From assembly GCA_947624945.1 (NCBI GenBank), contig CANQMJ010000109.1:1-8454 (forward strand): a stretch of 8,454 nt of DNA. Direction: 5' to 3'. The stretch comes from an uncultured Clostridia bacterium. GTDB lineage: Bacteria; Bacillota; Clostridia; Oscillospirales; CAG-272. The position numbers and the translations under genes are program-made. This document shows, in pieces, positions 1 through 5,203 of the stretch (within the stretch, counting starts at the first letter, position 1; every line of letters starts with the position of its first letter). The notes beneath the pieces are model-generated. The model was not told where the DNA came from. It saw only the letters and a program-made list of their open reading frames with translations, and made no database searches.

Positions 1-2
1 CC

Positions 3-911
3 ATGCAGGTGTGCCTGACCCAGCTGGGCGTTGACTGCGTGCTCATCCACGGCGTCCAATCTTCCGGCACTCCCGAGGACCACATGTGGAACGCCGTGAA
101 TATCCCCGATGAGGATGGCTCAGACCGCTGGTATGTGGTGGATGCCACCTGGGATGACCCCCTGACTGCTGACTGGTTCGGCCGCCGTGACCTGGTGGAT
201 GTCTCCAAGAGTGGCGGTGTGGACGGCAAGGAGAACACCACCTATCTGCTGGTCGGCCAGAACATCGTCGGTCAGAACTGGCTCCCCTCCGGCAACGTCT
301 CCGTCGGTAACGTCACTGACGGCGATGAGCCTTTCGAGTTCCAGTATCCTGAGATCAGCAGAGCCAGCTTCGACGGCAGCACCATGTTCCAGGATGAGAA
401 CGGCCTGAAGGTGATGTACACCGCAGGCGCCGGCAGCATGGAGGATGTTCCCGCCGGCTGCTTCACCGTTACATTCCAGGGCGACAACGCCGCCAAGGCC
501 AAGCAGAAGGGCTTCTACTTCCTCATCAAGATGTATCAGACCCATAAGGACGGCACCATCAGCGAGTTCCAGGATTGGTACTATGTGGATGCCGCTCTGG
601 CTCTAATGGAAGGCAACAAGTACTTCTGCGACACCGAAGACGGGCTTCGTGTCTACACCGCGTCCTGCGACTACGAATACGGGCACGGCGACACCGTGTG
701 GCTCATCGACGACGGCGTCGAGCGCCCGCCGAAGATGTGCCTCTGCATACGGCTTCAGGTGCAGCTGCCGAAGCGCAAGCTGCGCAAAACGATACAGATG
801 CTGTGCCGCGACCTGCCCGACGCCGTCGACGAGTTCGTCACGTTCTTCAACCCGACCGGACTGTCCGCCGCCGTCGCGCTGTCTCAGCGTCAGTCCGCGA
901 TCCGCGCTTGA
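3..911 (+). CDS. Hybrid open frame: end of a transglutaminase-like protein joined to the start of an ABC-class ATPase fragment
   Basis: The first ~200 codons look like the back part of a bacterial transglutaminase-like (cysteine protease fold) protein. His27 lies in a DHMWN motif and Asp47 in WYVVDATWDDP, the spacing expected for the His and Asp of the Cys-His-Asp triad. The catalytic Cys would lie upstream, so the gene is cut by the left edge and the Met at 3 is probably internal. This part contains no TCG, ACG, CCG or GCG codon and uses GAG for every Glu. From about codon 201 GAA, GGG, ATA and NCG codons appear, and the protein becomes family-typical of COG3044 ATPases (VQLPKRKLRKTIQMLCRDLP, ~residues 252-271). 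It stops at TGA 909-911, but the same frame resumes directly afterwards. I think two unrelated genes are joined here by assembly or recombination. A genuine fusion is possible but unlikely. The transglutaminase call is good; its substrate is unknown. Confidence 0.7.
   Translation: MQVCLTQLGVDCVLIHGVQSSGTPEDHMWNAVNIPDEDGSDRWYVVDATWDDPLTADWFGRRDLVDVSKSGGVDGKENTTYLLVGQNIVGQNWLPSGNVSVGNVTDGDEPFEFQYPEISRASFDGSTMFQDENGLKVMYTAGAGSMEDVPAGCFTVTFQGDNAAKAKQKGFYFLIKMYQTHKDGTISEFQDWYYVDAALALMEGNKYFCDTEDGLRVYTASCDYEYGHGDTVWLIDDGVERPPKMCLCIRLQVQLPKRKLRKTIQMLCRDLPDAVDEFVTFFNPTGLSAAVALSQRQSAIRA
590..660. other. Probable chimeric junction (codon-usage and homology breakpoint)
   Basis: Before about 600 the frame has no NCG codon in roughly 200 codons. 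The first GAA is at 609, the first GGG at 645 and the first GCG at 660, and after that CCG, ACG and GCG are frequent, as in the genes further right. Protein similarity switches at the same place, from the transglutaminase-like tail to the COG3044 ATPase. The exact breakpoint cannot be fixed by eye. Confidence 0.6.
909..911 (+). other. In-frame TGA interrupting the ABC-class ATPase
   Basis: Codons on both sides read as one conserved protein: AIRA, then TGA, then LKRSEYCAFIANGSILPR, in a single frame that continues to 2030. The segment just after the stop (FIANGSILPR, then GTDLPM) is a hallmark of COG3044 proteins and lies before the next possible Met at 987. TGG (Trp) to TGA is the simplest single change, though the ancestral residue is a guess. 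TGA ends hpf in this window, so general recoding is not supported. Confidence 0.75.
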
Positions 912-986
912 CTGAAGCGCTCCGAGTACTGCGCCTTCATCGCCAACGGCAGCATACTCCCGCGCTCAAAGGGTACCGATCTGCCG

Positions 987-2030
987 ATGGAGGACGCCGT
1001 GCCGTTTTTATCCGTGCCGGACGATGAGATAGAGGTATGCGACGTGCGCGGCATGGGCATCGTGCGCGGCGTCACCGTCGTCACGGGCGGCGGCTACTCG
1101 GGCAAGTCGACGCTGCTCGACGCCATATCCGCAGGCATATACGACCACGTGATCGGCGACGGGCGCGAGCTCGTCATAACCGACGACGACGCCGTCACCG
1201 TGTCCGCCGAGGACGGCAGAGCCGTGCGCTCCGTCAACATCTCGCCGTTCGTCAAGTGGCTGCCCGGCGGCGACACGAAGCGCTTTTCCACCGACCACGC
1301 GTCAGGCTCGACGTCGCAGGCGGCGAACATCATGGAGGCCGTCGACTGCGGCGCGCGTCTGCTTCTCATCGACGAGGACAGAAGCGCCACAAACTTCATG
1401 ATACGCGACGGCATGATGAAATCCCTCATCAAGCGCGAGCCGCTGACGCCGTTCACAGACCGCGCGCAGGAGCTGTCGCGCCTCCACGGCGTCTCGACGA
1501 TACTCGTCATAGGCGGCAGCGGCGAATACCTTGCCGTCGCGGACCGCGTATATATGATGGACGAGTACCGCATCTGCGACGTGACCGAACGCGCGAAGGA
1601 GATATCGTCCCACATCGCACCGCAAAATATCGACCCCGCCGACATATCGCAGCCGCGGACGCTCAGCGCGTCGGGTTTCACCTCATACCCCGACGGCAAG
1701 ACGAGCGAACGGCTCGAGGTGTCCGACCTCGGCTTCATCATCATCGGCGACGAAAAAATAGACGTTCGCGGACTACACGACATCGTCGCGCCGCGTCAGC
1801 TCGACGCGCTCGGCTTCATGCTGCGCGAGCTGATGATAACGAAGAACGGCGCAACTGTCAACATCCGCGCCAGCGTCGACGAGCTGTACGATAAGATCGA
1901 GCGCGAAGGGCTCGACACAGTTTACAGCTCGTATTTCACGACGTGCGAGCGGTTTTTGGACCTGCCGCGCAAGTACGAACTTTACGCCGTCATATCGCGT
2001 ATGCGCCGTACGGTGTGGGATGAAAAGTGA
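987..2030 (+). CDS. Predicted ATPase of the ABC class (COG3044 / ABC_ATPase family), main part
   Basis: This is the ATPase core of a COG3044 protein. Walker A is GGGYSGKST (residues 34-42), an ABC signature-like ASGSTSQA follows (105-112), and Walker B is LLLIDEDRSATNFM (125-138, Asp129 and Glu130). The conserved STILVIGGSGEYLAVAD segment spans 170-186, and FIIIGDEKIDVRGLHDIV forms a C-terminal family motif. There is no membrane segment, so it should be a soluble cytoplasmic ATPase. The bacterial role is unknown; as I recall, the family includes trypanosome MRB1590, tied to mitochondrial RNA editing, which hints at nucleic-acid binding. The ATG at 987 has no Shine-Dalgarno and sits inside a conserved stretch, so it is an open-frame boundary, not a natural start. 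The true gene extends left past the TGA at 909-911 to about 600, where its N-terminal domain is missing. If the stop is real, this is a pseudogene. Confidence 0.85.
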   Translation: MEDAVPFLSVPDDEIEVCDVRGMGIVRGVTVVTGGGYSGKSTLLDAISAGIYDHVIGDGRELVITDDDAVTVSAEDGRAVRSVNISPFVKWLPGGDTKRFSTDHASGSTSQAANIMEAVDCGARLLLIDEDRSATNFMIRDGMMKSLIKREPLTPFTDRAQELSRLHGVSTILVIGGSGEYLAVADRVYMMDEYRICDVTERAKEISSHIAPQNIDPADISQPRTLSASGFTSYPDGKTSERLEVSDLGFIIIGDEKIDVRGLHDIVAPRQLDALGFMLRELMITKNGATVNIRASVDELYDKIEREGLDTVYSSYFTTCERFLDLPRKYELYAVISRMRRTVWDEK

Positions 2031-2164
2031 TGCACGCGTCCGCGTTTCCGCTGTCATTGACCAAAACGAAAAAATTTTTCAAAAAATCGCTTTTTGACCG
2101 AGCATTCGGGGACGTTTTCGGCACTATTAAGTAAAGAGACTTTGAAAGGTATGATTTGAAACGA

Positions 2165-2201
2165 GGAAAAGGACGCATCCCTTACGGGAGCGTCCTTTTC
2201 C
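2165..2201. terminator. Bidirectional intrinsic terminator
   Basis: The stem pairs 2165-2176 with 2190-2201 over 12 bp, then 2178-2181 with 2186-2189, with one bulged A at 2177 and a TTAC loop. The outer stem carries an A-run on one arm and a T-run on the other, so it can end both the rightward ATPase transcript and the leftward membrane-protein transcript, whose stop is at 2221. The other 130 bases after the ATPase stop (2031-2164) are AT-rich and show no gene. Confidence 0.85.
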
Positions 2202-2220
2202 ATATAAATTATATCCGCGT

Positions 2221-3213
2221 TTATACGCCCGTGCCGCCGGTGAAACCGCCGCTCGCAGCGTCCGCCTTGCGCTTTTTGCACGCGCGGTATATGAGGTATA
2301 CCGCGAGCACCGCGATGCCTATCGATATCGACAGCGCCACCATGTCGCCGTAAGTCACTGTCCCGCCGAACGCCGACCGCATCGTGTCGACGACGATGAC
2401 TATTGGTATACCCGTCTTGTCGGTGAAGTTTTCAAGCGAGCCATTGACTGTCGCGTCCGTTATCGACAGCTTCGTCTTGTTCGTCACGTGCGACGCATAC
2501 GAGCCAGAATGTCCGCCGCCGTTTCTGAACGACGAGTCAAGTCCGAGAGACGTGACCTTGTCCGTCATTTTGTCTATCGCCGAGGCGAGATTTGAGTCGA
2601 GCGAATACGCGTAATACGTGTCGTTGACCGAGCTCAACAGCACGCGTCCGAACTCCGTCGTCTCGTCGCCGAACATGTCCGCGATCTCGCCTCTGATGTT
2701 GTCGCCGACCCACGCTATCGCGTAGTAGCCGTCCGAGTCCTCGTTCGTCAGGAAAACGATCAGCAGATTGTCCTCGTACGACGAAGTCGAGCCGAACTCA
2801 GCCTCGTACTCTTTGTCCGCGTATCTCTGCATCTTCGCCTCGTCGTATTCAACGCGGCCGCCGCCCGCGATGTTCGAGAGCGACGAACTCAAAAAACCGA
2901 ACAGCACGGTCGCTGCAAATATGAGCATTATGACGGCGACGACGATCATCACGGCAAAGCTGCCGAGGCATCCCGTCCCACCTCCGTAATAGTACGGACG
3001 GCGCCATCCGCCGAATCGCGGCGGCGGTACGTACGGCGGTCTGCCGCCGAATCCCGTCCTGCGCGGGCCGCCTCCGAATCCGCCGCGCGGACCGGTAGAT
3101 CCGCTCCTTGAGCCTCCTCCGAAGCCTCCGCTGTGCGACCCGGCGACGCCCCCGCTGCCGTGCGAGCCTCCGCCGAATCCGCCTCCGTGCGATCCTCCCC
3201 CGGGTCCCGGCAT
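2221..3213 (-). CDS. Glycine-rich two-TM membrane protein with an extracytoplasmic domain (clostridial type, function unknown)
   Basis: The 330-residue protein starts with a low-complexity Gly/Ser/Arg region (residues 1-78) made of GGGSH and GGFGGG repeats, with Pro/Tyr/Arg-rich sequence near its end. TM1 is ~84-108 and TM2 ~290-309. Basic residues before TM1 (WRRP) and after TM2 (RACKKRK) suggest both ends are cytoplasmic and residues ~109-289 are outside. The outer domain has an EDNLLIVFLT strand, a YYAIAWVGDNI strand and a TGIPIVIVV strand, reminiscent of TPM-like domains, but I cannot assign it to that family. Similar proteins are common in Clostridia and are usually left as hypothetical. 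The start is supported by GGGAGGAG (plus strand 3224-3231) 10 nt upstream. It is a single gene with its own promoter and terminator. The overlapping Arg-rich frame is a shadow of the GC-rich Gly codons. Confidence 0.8.
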   Translation of the reverse strand: MPGPGGGSHGGGFGGGSHGSGGVAGSHSGGFGGGSRSGSTGPRGGFGGGPRRTGFGGRPPYVPPPRFGGWRRPYYYGGGTGCLGSFAVMIVVAVIMLIFAATVLFGFLSSSLSNIAGGGRVEYDEAKMQRYADKEYEAEFGSTSSYEDNLLIVFLTNEDSDGYYAIAWVGDNIRGEIADMFGDETTEFGRVLLSSVNDTYYAYSLDSNLASAIDKMTDKVTSLGLDSSFRNGGGHSGSYASHVTNKTKLSITDATVNGSLENFTDKTGIPIVIVVDTMRSAFGGTVTYGDMVALSISIGIAVLAVYLIYRACKKRKADAASGGFTGGTGV

Positions 3214-3259
3214 AATATATCATCTCCTCCCGAATGAAACTATGTTGAGCATATATAAT

Positions 3260-3287
3260 ATTATACACCTTCGGCGCGATTTAGCAA
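3260..3287 (-). promoter_or_regulatory. Sigma-A promoter for the glycine-rich membrane protein
   Basis: Reading leftward, a TTGCTA -35 (3282-3287) and a consensus TATAAT -10 (3260-3265) are 16 nt apart. They lie about 47 bp before the ATG at 3213. The promoter is divergent from that of tRNA-Leu. Confidence 0.75.
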
Positions 3288-3343
3288 CATGAAAGGTGAA
3301 AATATTTTATTTTTGCGAAGCGCGTTTAATGTGAAATTTCCGC

Positions 3344-3372
3344 TTGCATAATTCCGCGAACTGTGCTATACT
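3344..3372 (+). promoter_or_regulatory. Sigma-A promoter for tRNA-Leu
   Basis: TTGCAT (3344-3349) and TATACT (3367-3372) are separated by 17 nt. The expected start point is close to the 5' end of the mature tRNA at 3384, so the 5' leader would be very short. Confidence 0.75.
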
Positions 3373-3383
3373 GTTATAAACGT

Positions 3384-3467
3384 GCCGGTGTGTTGGAACT
3401 GGCAGACGAGGAGGACTCAAAATCCTTTGCCGGCAACGGCGTGCGGGTTCAAGTCCCGCCACCGGCA
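3384..3467 (+). tRNA. tRNA-Leu (anticodon CAA)
   Basis: The 84-nt cloverleaf has acceptor GCCGGTG paired with CACCGGC (3460-3466) and discriminator A3467. The anticodon stem 3411-3415/3423-3427 encloses loop CTCAAAA with anticodon CAA at 3418-3420, which reads UUG. A long variable arm (around 3428-3442) marks a class II tRNA, as expected for Leu. The T arm is GCGGG-TTCAAGT-CCCGC (3443-3459). CCA is not encoded and must be added after transcription. The gene has its own promoter, and a terminator hairpin begins at its last base. Confidence 0.95.
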
Positions 3468-3503
3468 TAACAAAAACGCCCACAGAGTGGGCGTTTTTGT
3501 TAT
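3467..3503 (+). terminator. Intrinsic terminator of tRNA-Leu (hairpin 1)
   Basis: A perfect 17-bp stem pairs 3467-3483 with 3487-3503 around a 3-nt loop. Five T's (3494-3498) lie in the 3' arm opposite five A's, so it can work in both directions. The first stem base is the tRNA discriminator, so the hairpin abuts the mature tRNA. It is the first of three related hairpins at one per unit. Confidence 0.85.
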
Positions 3504-3668
3504 GCTGCGTGAGTGTTCCGACTTGAACCCTCGAGGTTCTGCGTGCCGCAAAGCGCCCGACGCGGCACATCAAACAAGCGTGAGCCGAAATAACGGCTGC
3601 GCACAGTCGAACCTCGCGGCGGAAACGGCGCGCCGTTTACGCTATCGCAAGCTCCCGCCACCGGCATA
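3470..3668 (+). repeat. Tandem unit A (199 bp) downstream of tRNA-Leu
   Basis: The unit starts with the terminator hairpin and ends with the 16-base tRNA 3' end (tcccgccaccggcata at 3653-3668, identical to 3454-3469). Inside are several hairpin-forming inverted repeats: GAACC/GGTTC (3525-3539), GTGCCGC/GCGGCAC (3543-3568), AGCCG/CGGCT (3583-3598) and a perfect 16-bp palindrome AAACGGCGCGCCGTTT (3623-3638). It matches unit B at about 96% over its right ~100 bp and less well on the left. No open frame in it has a credible start or codon pattern. It may be a duplicated tRNA-terminator module or a small element that uses the tRNA 3' end. Confidence 0.9.
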
Positions 3669-3700
3669 ACGAAAACGCCCCTTGTGGGCGTTTTTGTTAT
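3666..3700 (+). terminator. Terminator hairpin 2 (start of unit B)
   Basis: A 15-bp stem pairs 3666-3680 with 3686-3700 around a CTTGT loop, with one G-T pair and five T's in the 3' arm. It corresponds to the tRNA terminator but differs in the loop and in the stem pair at 3671/3695. Confidence 0.75.
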
Positions 3701-3865
3701 GCCGCGTGTGTGTTCCGACTGGAACCCTCGAGGTACTGCGTGTCGCAAAGCAAACGATGCGGCGCATCAAACGAGCGTGAGCCGAAATAACGGCTGCGCA
3801 GAGTCCGACCTCGCGGCGGAAACGGCGCGCCGTTTACGCTATCGCAAGCTCCCGCCACCGGCATA
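3669..3865 (+). repeat. Tandem unit B (197 bp) downstream of tRNA-Leu
   Basis: This second full copy has the same order as unit A: terminator hairpin, CCCTCGAGG hairpin block, a stem equivalent to GTGCCGC/GCGGCAC in which two pairs have become G-T wobbles, AGCCG/CGGCT, the 16-bp palindrome, and the 16-base tRNA 3' end (3850-3865). The distances between the 16-base copies are 199 and 197 bp. The right half is almost identical to unit A, which suggests recent duplication or gene conversion. Confidence 0.9.
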
Positions 3866-3901
3866 GAAAAAGACACCCACAAAGTGGGTGTCTTTTTCTA
3901 T
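3863..3901 (+). terminator. Terminator hairpin 3 (start of the partial third unit)
   Basis: A perfect 18-bp stem pairs 3863-3880 with 3884-3901 around an AAA loop, with five T's at 3893-3897. Its stem bases differ from hairpin 1 at several pairs, each changed on both arms, so the shape is kept while the sequence is not. Confidence 0.8.
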
Positions 3902-3950
3902 GGTGAGTGAGTGCTCCGACTTGGACTCTCGAGGTTCTGCGGGATGCAGA
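3866..3950 (+). repeat. Partial third tandem unit
   Basis: Only the left part of the unit is present: hairpin 3, the gtgagtg...tccgactt block and the ctcgaggttctgcg block, which can still pair as GGACT/GGTTC through G-T wobbles. After about 3941 it diverges and ends in a different small hairpin, TCTGC/GCAGA (3936-3950). It lacks the palindrome and the tRNA-like end. Confidence 0.75.
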
Positions 3951-4013
3951 TGTGACAGTATAAATCTTCTCTTTACGACGCAAGAAAAAATCATATTATT
4001 TGTGAAATAGTAC

Positions 4014-4042
4014 TTGACAAATTGCAGATTTTGTGGTATAAT
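4014..4042 (+). promoter_or_regulatory. Consensus sigma-A promoter P1 for the 4164 gene
   Basis: A consensus TTGACA (4014-4019) and a consensus TATAAT (4037-4042) are separated by the ideal 17 nt. Transcription should begin near 4049, giving a leader of about 115 nt before the ATG at 4164. The stretch 3951-4013 shows no gene. Confidence 0.9.
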
Positions 4043-4065
4043 ATAGGCAGAGAAAGTGAAACAGT

Positions 4066-4109
4066 GTGGGGAAAAACGATTTCGCCTTTTATGAAAAGGC
4101 AACCTCCAC
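4066..4109 (+). promoter_or_regulatory. Structured leader hairpin in the P1 transcript
   Basis: The inner stem GCCTTTT/AAAAGGC (4084-4100) has an ATG loop, and an outer stem pairs GTGGGG (4066-4071) with CTCCAC (4104-4109) with one G-T pair. There is no T-tract, so it is not a plain terminator. It does not match any riboswitch class I recognise. P2 lies downstream, so only P1 transcripts carry it. Confidence 0.45.
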
Positions 4110-4112
4110 TTC

Positions 4113-4141
4113 TTGACACATCGGAGATTTTATTATAGAAT
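4113..4141 (+). promoter_or_regulatory. Possible second promoter P2 for the 4164 gene
   Basis: TTGACA (4113-4118) and TAGAAT (4136-4141) are spaced by 17 nt. Its transcript would start near 4148, just before the ribosome binding site, and would lack the leader hairpin. Confidence 0.6.
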
Positions 4142-4163
4142 AAACGAGGAGAGGTGATACGGT

Positions 4164-4973
4164 ATGAACGATAAACTTGATTTCAAGGGAGTCAAGGGCG
4201 GGCGGCTCGAAAACTTCTGGTATTATCATAAATGGAAGATCCTGATAGTGGCGTTCTTCTCGATAGTGCTCATCATATGTGTCGTGCAGATGGTCGAGAG
4301 GGAAAGTCCCGATATGTATATAATGTACGCGGGGCAGGCGGATCTGTCGGCGACGGACGTGCCCGCGATGAGGAACGCGCTGCGCGCCGTCATCGACGAC
4401 TACAACGGAGACGGTGAGGTCGGCACGACATTCGTCAACATAACGTGCCGCTCTGAGGAGCAGATAGCGGCGCTCGAAAGCAGATACGCGGCGGAGAGCG
4501 AGCCGTTTCCGTACGATATGAAAGCGGCGAATCAGAGCAGTCTTAAGACGTTCGACGCCGAGATATTCGCGGGCGAGTCGGTGATCTGCCTGCTCGACCC
4601 GTGGCTGTACTCAAGAGTGCGCGAAGCGGGCGGTTTCATGCCGATGTCGGAGATATTCACGAAGGAGGAGCTCGCAGGCTTAGAGATGTACGACGCGTGC
4701 GGCATCTACTTCGATTCGACGAAGTTTTCGGAGTACTATCCCGTGTTCGGCGAGCTGCCCGACGACACGATACTGTGCATCAGACGCGTCTCGACGATGT
4801 CGGTGTTCAAGGGCAAGAAAAAGTACGAGCAGATACATGAAAATCACATCGACGCGCTGCGGAAGATAGCGCTGTTCGAGTTCCCGGAGGGGTATGTGCC
4901 CGACACGAGCGCCGACACGGGAGATGAAACTACCGGTGCTCCCGTTGCCGATACGGCGGTCACGACAGGATAA
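4164..4973 (+). CDS. Single-pass membrane protein with an extracytoplasmic domain, function unknown
   Basis: The 269-residue protein has a short basic cytoplasmic start with LENFWYYHKWK (residues 15-25), one TM helix (~26-44) and an outer domain of about 200 residues. It ends in a Thr/Asp/Ala-rich tail (~250-269). The FW.YHKW pattern just before a TM helix recurs in clostridial membrane proteins that I remember only as hypothetical. Two strands in the outer domain (VICLLDPWLYSRV at ~140-152 and a later TILCIRRVS) recall ligand-binding folds, but I cannot assign a family. The start is firm: GAGGTGA (4151-4157) lies 6 nt before the ATG, behind two good promoters. No clear terminator follows; the hairpin at 4988-5000 has no T-tract. 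It stands alone, with the lipoprotein gene downstream under its own promoter. Confidence 0.8.
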   Translation: MNDKLDFKGVKGGRLENFWYYHKWKILIVAFFSIVLIICVVQMVERESPDMYIMYAGQADLSATDVPAMRNALRAVIDDYNGDGEVGTTFVNITCRSEEQIAALESRYAAESEPFPYDMKAANQSSLKTFDAEIFAGESVICLLDPWLYSRVREAGGFMPMSEIFTKEELAGLEMYDACGIYFDSTKFSEYYPVFGELPDDTILCIRRVSTMSVFKGKKKYEQIHENHIDALRKIALFEFPEGYVPDTSADTGDETTGAPVADTAVTTG

Positions 4974-5114
4974 AATTTGCAGGAAAACGGATGGCATCCG
5001 CCGTCCCTGTCACGAAGGCTTGTCTTTGTTCAACAAATCATTTGCCGCGGCGTTGTATATCATGCACAATATATTATCGTGAAAATGCATGAGAAAAAAT
5101 ATTTTCGTGCAGAC

Positions 5115-5143
5115 TTGACACGAAAGGTGCGTTGTGGTATCAT
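5115..5143 (+). promoter_or_regulatory. Sigma-A promoter of the lipoprotein gene
   Basis: A consensus TTGACA (5115-5120) and TATCAT (5138-5143) are separated by 17 nt. This gives a leader of about 54 nt. The promoter overlaps the upstream in-frame TTG at 5132, which shows that translation does not begin there. Confidence 0.85.
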
Positions 5144-5203
5144 ATGTTTATAAAAGTGACTGTTCTTTATACAGCACAATCGAGATTTTTGGAGGAAATC
5201 ACA

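Noticed and set aside
909..911. UGA recoding (Trp/Gly code or selenocysteine)
   Set aside because: hpf ends at TGA exactly at its family-typical C-terminus, Trp is encoded by TGG throughout, and no other gene has an internal TGA. A point mutation or base error is simpler.
1037..1894. 285-codon Arg/His-rich frame overlapping the ATPase
   Set aside because: It is the +1 shadow of the GC-rich ATPase frame; all ATPase motifs lie in the other frame.
3454..3865. CRISPR array
   Set aside because: Repeats are ~198 bp apart with near-identical intervening sequence, unlike short repeats with unique spacers, and no cas genes are present.
3307..3882. Short open frames on both strands over the tRNA and tandem units
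   Set aside because: Their sequences follow the tRNA and the hairpins; they recur because the DNA repeats, cross the terminators and lack ribosome binding sites.
4988..5000. CGGAT/ATCCG hairpin after the 4164 gene as a terminator
   Set aside because: The stem is only 5 bp and no T-tract follows.
5132..5203. TTG at 5132 as an upstream start for the lipoprotein
   Set aside because: It lies inside the promoter spacer and would add residues before the signal peptide. The ATG at 5204 has a proper GGAGG and gives a clean lipobox.
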